Assembly: GCA_012032575.1 (NCBI GenBank)
Contig: JAAUSP010000408.1
Coordinates: 1 to 7,029 of the forward strand
Direction of reading: 5' to 3'
Length of the DNA stretch: 7,029 nucleotides
Source: Anaerolineales bacterium
Lineage (GTDB): Bacteria; Chloroflexota; Anaerolineae; 4572-78; J111
In this document: in pieces, positions 1-5,140 of the stretch
How positions within the stretch are numbered: the first letter of the stretch is position 1
Layout of the letters: each line of letters starts with the position of its first letter
Notes under the pieces: generated by a model
Told to the model about the DNA's origin: nothing
Database searches by the model: none
The model's input: only the letters and a program-made list of their open reading frames with translations
Program-made: the position numbers and the translations under genes

Positions 1-1
1 C

Positions 2-226
2 CCTGGAACTGGGGCAGAGCGCAACCTGACCACCCTGATCGTCACCCACAACATTGACGAGGCCGTGTTTATGGGCCGCCAGATCATGGTCCTGGGCCAA
101 CCGCCCACCCACGAACCGACTGTGGTCGAAAATCCGCGAGCCGGTGCGCCCGGTTTCCGCCAGCAGCCGGAGTTCTTCGAGCGCTGCAATAAGCTGCGGG
201 AAATGCTGGGAGAGCCTGTTTCATGA
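2..226 (+). CDS. ABC transporter ATP-binding protein, C-terminal part (SsuB/TauB/NrtD type), partial at 5' end
   Basis: Only the last 74 codons are in the window; the frame is open to the left edge and stops with TGA at 224-226. The fragment contains the end of the nucleotide-binding domain: VTHNIDEAVFM at about residues 14-24, with the switch (H-loop) histidine encoded at 47-49, followed by the strand IMVLG. In this family that histidine contacts the ATP gamma-phosphate and is preceded by Walker B, which lies outside the window. The form THxIDEAVF is typical of the nitrate/sulfonate/taurine importer ATPases. The stop overlaps the permease start as ATGA, so the two are translationally coupled subunits of one importer acting at the inner face of the membrane. 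The substrate cannot be told from this piece. The codons after the H-loop look normal, with no sign of decay. Confidence 0.9.
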   Translation, partial: PGTGAERNLTTLIVTHNIDEAVFMGRQIMVLGQPPTHEPTVVENPRAGAPGFRQQPEFFERCNKLREMLGEPVS

Positions 227-960
227 AGTGGCGCGACGCTCTATTCGGCTTTATTGCCGCCCTTATTATCTGGCAAATTCTGGCGATGCTGCTCAACCGT
301 TCGGTCTTTCCGCCGCCGACACGGGTGCTGGTGGTGTTTGCCCAAACCATTGGCGGAGAGCTGGGGCGGCACTTTCTTGTCTCGGCCTGGCGGGTGATTG
401 CGGCCATTATCCTGTCGGTGGCGCTGGCCGTGCCGGTCGGTTTGGGATTGGGCCAAACGCCGCTGCTCAACCGGCTCTTTTCACCGCTGATCTACATTGC
501 CCATCCGATCCCCAAAATTGTCTTTCTGCCGATTATTCTCATCCTCTTTGGCGCGGGCGATGCCAGCAAAATTTTTATTATCAGCATTATTCTCTTCTTC
601 CAAATCCTGGTGGTGGTCCGCGATGAAGCCGCCGAACTGCGCCCGGAACTGATTATGTCGGTTCGTTCCATCGGTGCGGGCCGGAAGGCGCTGTTTCGCT
701 TTGTCTACTTTCCGGCCACCCTGCCGGCGGTGCTCACCGCCCTGCGGATCAGCGTCGGCACGGCCATCGCCGTCCTCTTTTTTGCCGAAAGTTTTGCCAC
801 GACCTCCGGCCTGGGCTACTATATTCTGGTCGAAAGTTGGGGGGCGCTGCGCTATCCCCAGATGTACGCCGGGGTGCTGGCCATGAGCCTGCTGGGGTTG
901 CTGCTCTACTTTGTCATTGATGCCCTGGATCGGCGGCTGGCCCCGTGGCGGGAAAACTGA
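223..960 (+). CDS. ABC transporter permease, SsuC/TauC/NrtB type
   Basis: A 245-residue integral membrane protein, the usual size for the BPD_transp_1 permeases of sulfonate, taurine, nitrate or pyrimidine-precursor importers. Hydrophobic segments lie at about residues 6-25, 53-76, 86-109, 116-133, 171-190 and 212-233. The cytoplasmic coupling (EAA) loop is at about 143-170: SVRSIGAGRKALFRFVYFP, with the conserved Gly followed by a Leu-Pro pair (167-168). 'VFPPPTRVL' (28-36) is the conserved N-terminal signature of the group. The start is the ATG inside the ATGA overlap with the ATPase gene; a GGGAGAG ribosome-binding site (208-214) sits 8 bp upstream. No substrate-binding protein gene follows, so it probably lies upstream of the window. 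The substrate is unknown; the next gene (quinone prenyltransferase) does not settle it. Confidence 0.93.
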   Translation: MKWRDALFGFIAALIIWQILAMLLNRSVFPPPTRVLVVFAQTIGGELGRHFLVSAWRVIAAIILSVALAVPVGLGLGQTPLLNRLFSPLIYIAHPIPKIVFLPIILILFGAGDASKIFIISIILFFQILVVVRDEAAELRPELIMSVRSIGAGRKALFRFVYFPATLPAVLTALRISVGTAIAVLFFAESFATTSGLGYYILVESWGALRYPQMYAGVLAMSLLGLLLYFVIDALDRRLAPWREN

Positions 961-966
961 ATAATC

Positions 967-1001
967 GTGAATAGTGAATTGTGAATAGTGAATTGTGAAT
1001 G
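967..1001. repeat. Five tandem heptamers GTGAATW
   Basis: Five consecutive 7-bp units read GTGAATA, GTGAATT, GTGAATA, GTGAATT, GTGAATG, so the array also has a 14-bp higher-order period. It begins 6 bp after the TGA of the permease gene and is the first of four short-unit arrays in the window that start at or near a stop codon. The base composition (AT-rich, no C on this strand) is unlike the flanking GC-rich genes. The role is unknown; it looks like the short tandemly repeated sequences reported from intergenic DNA of cyanobacteria and other bacteria. Confidence 0.9.
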
Positions 1002-1014
1002 ACTTCTGCTCAAA

Positions 1015-1031
1015 GGCGGTCTGCGGCCGCC
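1015..1031 (+). terminator. Possible GC hairpin after the ABC permease gene (weak)
   Basis: GGCGG (1015-1019) and CCGCC (1027-1031) can pair with a 7-nt loop. The next bases are GTTCTAT, which is only a poor U-tract, so this is at best a weak intrinsic terminator; it could equally be a chance GC palindrome. The rest of the 961-1112 spacer contains no gene. A GC-rich stretch at 1061-1088 has no assignable role, and I found no convincing promoter for the next gene. Confidence 0.25.
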
Positions 1032-1112
1032 GTTCTATGAAGGTTAGTAAAATTTGCAAAGCCGGGCCGGGGGTTGCAGACCTCCTCCGAGCGTAAATCA
1101 TCCGTAGGATAA

Positions 1113-1982
1113 ATGAAATCACTCTACGTTTTTCTCAACATGATCAAGTTCGAGCACACCATCTTTGCTTTGCCGTTTGCTTATCTGGGCATGTTGATGG
1201 GGGCGTGGGGCTGGCCGCCCAGCGGCAGCGGCTGGCCGACCTGGGGCCAGGTGTTCTGGATTACGGTGGCGATGGCCGCCGCCCGCACTGCCGCGATGAG
1301 TTTCAATCGCTACATTGACCGGCAGATGGACGCCCACAACCCCCGCACCGCCGCGCGGGATATTCCGGTCGGGCGTATCAACGCCAACGTGGTTCTGTTT
1401 TACGCGCTGCTCTCGCTGGCGGTACTGCTGCTGGCGGCCTGGATGCTCAACCCGCTCTGCCTGATCCTGGCCCTGCCGGCGATGCTGTTTCTGGTCGGCT
1501 ACAGCTACACCAAACGCTTCACCTGGCTGTGCCATTGGATTCTGGGCGCAACCGATGGCCTGGCCGCTGCCGGCGGCTGGATAGCCGTCACCGGCTCGAT
1601 TGACCCACCGGCCTGGACGTTGTGGCTGACCGTGACTGTCTGGATTGCCGGCTTTGATTTGATTTACGCCTGCCAGGATATTGACTTTGACCGGACTTAT
1701 GGCCTGCACTCCGTACCCGCTCGCTTTGGCGTTGCCGCCGGGCTGCGCATGGCCCAGTTAATGCACCTGCTCACGGTACTGGCCCTGGCCGCCACCGGCT
1801 GGCTGATGGGCCTGGGCTGGCCCTATTGGCTGGGCGTCGCCGCCGTAGCCGGGCTGCTGATCTACGAGCACTCGCTCGTCTCCCCCACCGATTTATCCAA
1901 GCTAGGGTTTGCCTTTTTTAATGTCAACGGTTACATTGCCGTCACCATTTTTGTAGCCACCCTGATTGCGGTTGCGATTTAG
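1113..1982 (+). CDS. mqnP: UbiA-family prenyltransferase, probably menaquinone (futalosine-pathway) MqnP type
   Basis: A 289-residue polytopic membrane enzyme that would attach a polyprenyl chain to an aromatic quinone precursor. The first Mg-diphosphate motif is NRYIDRQMD (N65, D69, D73), followed by AHNPRTAARDIP (74-85). The second is YACQDIDFDRTYG (D189, D193), then LHSVPARFG. About eight hydrophobic segments are visible, and the C-terminus has YEHSLVSPTDLSK (251-263) and FFNVNGY. The combination NPRTAxRxIP, QDIDFD and YEHxLVxPxD is what I know from the 'ubiA_other'/MqnP group rather than from UbiA of ubiquinone synthesis or MenA; this subgroup call is from memory. The ATG is preceded by a close, weak AGGA (1106-1109). 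The length is complete. Ubiquinone-type UbiA is the main alternative, but a Chloroflexota-like host makes menaquinone more likely. Confidence 0.85.
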   Translation: MKSLYVFLNMIKFEHTIFALPFAYLGMLMGAWGWPPSGSGWPTWGQVFWITVAMAAARTAAMSFNRYIDRQMDAHNPRTAARDIPVGRINANVVLFYALLSLAVLLLAAWMLNPLCLILALPAMLFLVGYSYTKRFTWLCHWILGATDGLAAAGGWIAVTGSIDPPAWTLWLTVTVWIAGFDLIYACQDIDFDRTYGLHSVPARFGVAAGLRMAQLMHLLTVLALAATGWLMGLGWPYWLGVAAVAGLLIYEHSLVSPTDLSKLGFAFFNVNGYIAVTIFVATLIAVAI

Positions 1983-1984
1983 GC

Positions 1985-2023
1985 GTTGGAAGGTTGGAAA
2001 GTTTGCAGGTTGAAGGTTGATGA
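1985..2023. repeat. Degenerate tandem octamers GTTGGAAG
   Basis: Five successive units all begin with GTT: GTTGGAAG (1985-1992), GTTGGAAA, GTTTGCAG, GTTGAAG and GTTGATGA (2016-2023), giving an 8-8-8-7-8 spacing. The array starts 2 bp after the TAG of the prenyltransferase gene and ends 7 bp before the ATG of the Nudix-like gene. It is less regular than the other arrays and may be an older, eroding copy. It leaves open a reading frame with a TTG start at 1986, which I regard as accidental. Confidence 0.75.
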
Positions 2024-2030
2024 TAGAGTT

Positions 2031-2594
2031 ATGATTACTTTCGAGAACGTTACCGAATTGGAAGCCTGGCTCACGGCCAACGGGATTGACACTTCCTGTT
2101 GGGGGACCGGCGGGGCAAAGACCGTAGAAAACCTGTGGTCCGAACTGGCCGAGGGCGAATCAGAACTGCATGCCGACCCGCCCCGGCGGCAGGTGCGGAT
2201 TGTCAGTGTGACGATTTGCCGGGGCCGGCGAACGCTGGTGGAAGTGGGTCAGGCTTTTGGCGAGAACCAGTACCGCTACCGCGATATGCCGCCCACGGAA
2301 AAAATGAAGCCGGGCGAGCAGCCGGTCGAGGCGGCTGTTCGCTGTTTGCAGGAGGAGTTGGAGGCCGACCCCAACCGGGTGAAGATTCTATCCGCCGCCG
2401 CCGAGCCGGAGCAGACTATGCAGGACTCACAGTCGTACCCCGGCCTGACCACCTATTACGTTCGTTATTACGTTGAAGCCAAAGTCGCCGGCCTGCCGCG
2501 CCAATCCTTTTCCACGATGGAGGCGGCCCACGACGACGGCGATCCGGTCAAAAGTCACCAGTGGCGCTGGAAGCCGCTGGCTGCGGAGTCCTAA
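2031..2594 (+). CDS. Nudix-like protein with degenerate Nudix box
   Basis: 187 residues from ATG 2031. A Nudix box is recognisable at about residues 91-109: KMKPGEQPVEAAVRCLQEE. Compared with MutT (GE-x7-RE-x2-EE), the metal-site glutamates E108/E109, R104 and the upstream E96 are kept, but the Glu after Arg, the proposed catalytic base in MutT, is Cys105. The usual Gly six residues before E96 is Glu. Downstream strands (TTYYVRYYVEAKV, about 140-152) and the leading strand VRIVSVTICRG fit the fold. The N-terminal part contains WGTGGAKTVENLW and GESEL, which I recall from an uncharacterised group of Nudix-like proteins. The frame opens at TTG 1986, but those extra 15 codons lie mostly in the octamer array, so I chose the ATG; its ribosome-binding site is poor. 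The substrate is unknown. It is probably cotranscribed with the prenyltransferase gene. Confidence 0.75.
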   Translation: MITFENVTELEAWLTANGIDTSCWGTGGAKTVENLWSELAEGESELHADPPRRQVRIVSVTICRGRRTLVEVGQAFGENQYRYRDMPPTEKMKPGEQPVEAAVRCLQEELEADPNRVKILSAAAEPEQTMQDSQSYPGLTTYYVRYYVEAKVAGLPRQSFSTMEAAHDDGDPVKSHQWRWKPLAAES

Positions 2595-2597
2595 ATT

Positions 2598-3095
2598 ATG
2601 GAGTTCCTGAGTAAATTTATTGTTCTGCTGCTTTTAGGCATCCTGGGCCTGGTACTGCCGGCGCTGTTGGCCGCTTGGCTGTTTACTCTGGTTTTGCCCG
2701 TGCCTTTTGATCAGATGGTATGGGTATCTCTGGGTATGCTCATATTTATAAGGCACTTCATCCTGAACCTGACCGACATTCCCGGCGTTAAGGAAATGGA
2801 CATTGTCGGAGCGATTGTTGCCCCGTTCTTTTCTTTTATTCTGCTCGCTCTGTCCGGTCTGGGTGGTTGGTTATTATTAAAAGCCATTTCGCTTGATTTG
2901 ACCTTGACCCAGGCAATTACCCTGTTTGCTGTCAGTCTAACGGCTGGCGCTTATTTTTCAGTCAGGTCCGGTACGGGAGGCATGCCCCTTTGGATGACGA
3001 CCCTGCCCGAGATAAGCGATGAGTTTGACAGCGACGATATGGTTATTGCTCCCAGCCCGCCCAGAAAGCGCAAGAATCGAGCCAGAGGACGATGA
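2598..3095 (+). CDS. Small membrane protein of unknown function, four hydrophobic segments
   Basis: 165 residues, not recognised as a named family. Hydrophobic segments are at about residues 7-33, 39-57, 69-98 and 104-122. The second is interrupted by an Arg-His pair (52-53), so three or four membrane passes are possible. After the last segment comes a soluble tail: an acidic stretch EISDEFDSDD (138-147), then a strongly basic end PPRKRKNRARGR (154-165), which by the positive-inside rule should be cytoplasmic. The ATG is 3 bp after the TAA of the Nudix-like gene, and the TGA overlaps the start of the following gene as ATGA, so the three are almost certainly cotranscribed. The abundance of GG/SG in the third segment may allow helix packing. 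No catalytic motif is visible, and I do not assign a function. Confidence 0.8.
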   Translation: MEFLSKFIVLLLLGILGLVLPALLAAWLFTLVLPVPFDQMVWVSLGMLIFIRHFILNLTDIPGVKEMDIVGAIVAPFFSFILLALSGLGGWLLLKAISLDLTLTQAITLFAVSLTAGAYFSVRSGTGGMPLWMTTLPEISDEFDSDDMVIAPSPPRKRKNRARGR

Positions 3096-3559
3096 ATGAA
3101 TTGACTCTTCGGATAAAGCAATTCCTGGCTGAGCACACTACCCTCACCCTGTCTACCCTGGCCGAGGATGGCCGGCCCCAGGCCGCGCCGCTCTTTTATG
3201 CTGAATTGGATGACCTGTCGCTGGTTTTCATCTCCGAGCAGCGGGTGCGCCACAGCCAGAATGTGGCCCGTGATGAGCGGGTGGCGGCCACCATTTATGC
3301 CGACGGGCAGCAGTGGCAGTCCATCCGGGGGGTGCAGCTTGAAGGGACCTGCGCCGCCCTCTCCGGCGCAGCAGCCGAGACCGTCCGCCGCGCCTATGTG
3401 ACCAAGTATCCCTTCATTTTAGAAAACAAGTTGTTGGCCGGTATGCTGGAGCAGGTGACTTTTTACAAAATTACCCCCACCTGGCTGCGGCTGATTGATA
3501 ACTCGCAAGGCTTTGGGCACAAGGAAGAGTGGAGAACTGAGGGAACTCAAGGGAACTGA
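3092..3559 (+). CDS. YhbP-like FMN-binding split-barrel (pyridoxamine-phosphate-oxidase-like) protein
   Basis: 155 residues, close to the 147 of E. coli YhbP (UPF0306). Visible family features are LTLSTLAEDGRPQAAPLFYA (18-37, first barrel strands), RVRHSQNVARDERVAATI (51-68), IRGVQLEG (78-85) and the C-terminal LIDNSQGFGHKEEW (134-147), which matches the DNxxGFG signature of YhbP. Such barrels usually bind FMN or a related flavin; the activity of the YhbP group is not established, so no reaction is assigned. The ATG lies within the ATGA overlap with the membrane-protein gene, with AGAGGA (3084-3089) just upstream, so the two are coupled. The conserved domain ends at W147; the last eight residues, RTEGTQGN, are encoded by the GGAACT repeat array that runs over the stop codon. 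Confidence 0.88.
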   Translation: MNELTLRIKQFLAEHTTLTLSTLAEDGRPQAAPLFYAELDDLSLVFISEQRVRHSQNVARDERVAATIYADGQQWQSIRGVQLEGTCAALSGAAAETVRRAYVTKYPFILENKLLAGMLEQVTFYKITPTWLRLIDNSQGFGHKEEWRTEGTQGN

Positions 3560-3618
3560 AGGAACTGTGAAGCCTCCGTCAATTCCTGTCAGTTCCCTCA
3601 GTTCCTTTAGTTCCTTTA
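3533..3618. repeat. Inverted array of GGAACTNA-type units forming a long imperfect hairpin
   Basis: The left arm has GAACT cores at 3534, 3543, 3553 and 3562 (9-10 bp period). The right arm has the complementary AGTTCC at 3591, 3600 and 3609, plus a degenerate AATTCC at 3581. The arms can pair over roughly 35 bp with a few bulges, leaving a loop around 3568-3580 (GAAGCCTCCGTC region). The left arm runs through the last codons and the TGA (3557-3559) of the YhbP-like gene. In RNA this would be a strong stem after the stop codon. The downstream T-tract is weak (TTTAACATTCT), so terminator function is possible but not shown. Confidence 0.85.
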
Positions 3619-3640
3619 ACATTCTCCCCCACTTTTCCCA

Positions 3641-3669
3641 TTGGTTTACAAAAGTAGCTATGTTATAAT
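3641..3669 (+). promoter_or_regulatory. Extended -10 promoter for the NYN/kinase genes, predicting a leaderless transcript
   Basis: TGTTATAAT at 3661-3669 is a perfect extended -10 element (TG-N-TATAAT). A partial -35, TTGGTT (3641-3646), lies 17 bp upstream; another candidate, TTTACA (3645-3650), is only 13 bp away and is less likely. The -10 box ends 5 bp before the ATG at 3675, so the expected start of transcription falls on or next to the A of that ATG. No ribosome-binding site is present, which agrees with leaderless translation. Confidence 0.7.
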
Positions 3670-3674
3670 ACTTC

Positions 3675-4160
3675 ATGCAATGGCTGATTGACGGACATAA
3701 CCTCATCGGGCAGATGCCCACGCTGCGGCTGGACGACCCCAACGACGAAGCCAAGCTGGTGGAATATCTGCGCGGTTACCGGGCGCGGACTGGCCACCGG
3801 GTGACGGTCATTTTTGATGCTGGGCTGCAATACCATGTAGCCGAAACCAAAAAATCCGGCGGGGTGACGATCCAGTTTGCCCCACACGGCCAGACCGCCG
3901 ACCAGATAATTATCCGGCGGCTGCGGCAGGTCAAGAATCCGCCGGAATGGGGGGTTGTCTCGTCAGATCGAGCCGTGCAGCAGGCCGCTCGCCAGGCCCG
4001 AGTGCGGGTGCTGGCGGCCCGTGAGTTTGCTCAACAACTGCTCCAGGGTAGTCCGGCGGTGCCGGAGGATGACCGGGGCAGCCAGGTTGAAGTCAAACTC
4101 TCGCCTGAAGAAGTAGACGATTGGCTCAAGCTCTTTAAAAAAAAGCAGGGTAAACCATGA
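3675..4160 (+). CDS. NYN-domain ribonuclease-like protein (YacP/DUF901 type, PIN-like fold)
   Basis: 161 residues. The protein starts directly with the first beta strand, WLIDGHNLIG (3-12), where D6 and N9 are the family's metal-site positions. Next come VIFDAG (45-50, D48), TADQIIIRRL (74-83, D76) and VVSSDRAVQQAAR (94-106, D99), which together form the acidic cluster of PIN/NYN nucleases. Family members such as B. subtilis YacP (Rae1) cut mRNA at the ribosome; whether this one does is inference. The C-terminal 30 residues are charged and end in a Lys-rich tail (KLFKKKQGKP). No later Met would preserve strand 1, so ATG 3675 is firm even though the promoter -10 box sits only 5 bp away. The stop overlaps the kinase start as ATGA, so the kinase is translationally coupled to it. 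Confidence 0.9.
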   Translation: MQWLIDGHNLIGQMPTLRLDDPNDEAKLVEYLRGYRARTGHRVTVIFDAGLQYHVAETKKSGGVTIQFAPHGQTADQIIIRRLRQVKNPPEWGVVSSDRAVQQAARQARVRVLAAREFAQQLLQGSPAVPEDDRGSQVEVKLSPEEVDDWLKLFKKKQGKP

Positions 4161-5032
4161 ACACACCAACCCCCAACTCAAGCTCTGACAACAACTCTGT
4201 CGCTATTCTCTCCTCCCCCATCACCGACCTGGCTTCGGCCCAACAACGGATTGACACCCTGGAAGCAGAACTGGCCGCAGCCAGGCAAGAACTCCGCGAG
4301 GCTGACACCCTCAAAACCGAATTTATCGCCACTGTCAGCCACGAACTCCGGACCCCTTTAAATTCAATTATTGGCTTTGCCAAATTATTGCTTAAACAAA
4401 AGATTGGTCCGCTCAATCCGGTCCAGCAAACCGACGTCTCCCTCATTTACGACAGCGCCCAACACCTGCTCGGCCTGGTCAACGATATTCTGGACCTGTC
4501 CAAAATCGAAGCCGGCAAAATCCGGCTTGACCTGGGATGGGTCAGCGTAGAGGAAATTATTGTGGGGGTCATGGCTTCCACTTACATTCTGATCGAAGGC
4601 AAACCCATCGAACTCCGGGAAGAGATCGAGCCGAATTTGCCCAAAGTGTATGTGGACCGCAGCCGTATCCGCCAGATTGTGATTAATATTTTATCCAATG
4701 CGGCCAAGTTTACCGATGCCGGCTGCATTACCATGCGCATCCGCCAGATAACCAAAAACGACCAGCACTTTGTCTGTTTCTCGGTCAAAGATACGGGCAT
4801 CGGCATTGCCCCCGCAGATATGGACAAGGTTTTTGAAGCTTTTCGCCAGATTGACAGTTCAATTGCCCGGCGGGCCGAAGGCACCGGCCTGGGCATGCCC
4901 ATTAGCTACCGCCTGGTCACGCTCCACGGCGGCGAATTGTGGGTTGAAAGTCAGGTAGGCCAGGGCAGCATCTTTTCATTTACTATTCCTTTGCAGCCGC
5001 CGGCTACTCTGACGGAACGTGGGAATAAATAG
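4157..5032 (+). CDS. Soluble sensor-less histidine kinase (HisKA-HATPase_c)
   Basis: 291 residues with no membrane segment and no recognisable sensor domain. The N-terminal 25 residues are Ser/Asn/Pro-rich, then a short coiled coil (about 27-55) leads into HisKA with SHELRTPLNSIIGF (61-74; phosphoacceptor H62). HATPase_c motifs are the N box QIVINILSNAAKFT (N181), G1 DTGIGIAP (212-219), the F box VFEAFRQID (225-233) and G2 GTGLGMPIS (242-250, with MP instead of the more common LA). All catalytic parts are present, so it should autophosphorylate using ATP. Its input must come through a partner or the coiled coil. The ATG overlaps the NYN gene stop (ATGA), with GCAGGG (4145-4150) 6 bp upstream. 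The likely partner is the receiver-kinase encoded downstream. The TAG is followed at once by the heptamer palindrome. Confidence 0.93.
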   Translation: MNTPTPNSSSDNNSVAILSSPITDLASAQQRIDTLEAELAAARQELREADTLKTEFIATVSHELRTPLNSIIGFAKLLLKQKIGPLNPVQQTDVSLIYDSAQHLLGLVNDILDLSKIEAGKIRLDLGWVSVEEIIVGVMASTYILIEGKPIELREEIEPNLPKVYVDRSRIRQIVINILSNAAKFTDAGCITMRIRQITKNDQHFVCFSVKDTGIGIAPADMDKVFEAFRQIDSSIARRAEGTGLGMPISYRLVTLHGGELWVESQVGQGSIFSFTIPLQPPATLTERGNK

Positions 5033-5082
5033 GAGATTAGAGATTGGAGATTAATAATCTCCAATCTCCAATCTCCAATCTC
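5033..5082. repeat. Palindromic array of GAGATTR heptamers
   Basis: The left arm is three units, GAGATTA, GAGATTG, GAGATTA (5033-5053). One central A (5054) is followed by TAATCTC and three CAATCTC units (5055-5082). The arms are complementary over 21 positions with one mismatch (the outermost left GAGATTA against CAATCTC), so DNA or RNA could form a long hairpin or cruciform. It begins on the base after the kinase stop codon (TAG 5030-5032). There is no T-tract after it, so it is not a standard intrinsic terminator. The remaining spacer 5083-5140 shows nothing clear apart from the AGAGGT ribosome-binding site. Confidence 0.93.
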
Positions 5083-5140
5083 TCAACCGCAACAAAGTTA
5101 TTTACGACCATTACATGACTTTAGAGGTAAGCTTGAATCA

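Noticed and set aside
1021..1112. Promoter or riboswitch before the prenyltransferase gene
   Set aside because: Some AT-rich words (TTAGTAAAAT) occur, but I could not find a -35/-10 pair with acceptable spacing or a known riboswitch core.
481..1122. Long minus-strand open frame (213 codons) opposite the permease gene
   Set aside because: It is antisense to a clear ABC permease and continues through the heptamer array, giving repeated TIHYSQFTIH residues. The composition (Gln, Arg, Gly-rich) is typical of a shadow frame.
4137..4160. Programmed -1 frameshift on the A8 run (4137-4144) fusing the NYN protein to the kinase
   Set aside because: The -1 frame meets TAA at 4151-4153 before the kinase ATG, so no fusion results; the ATGA overlap explains coupling.
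961..5082. CRISPR-like or insertion-sequence ends
   Set aside because: Units are 7-10 bp and directly adjacent with no unique spacers, no transposase gene and no target-site duplications are visible.
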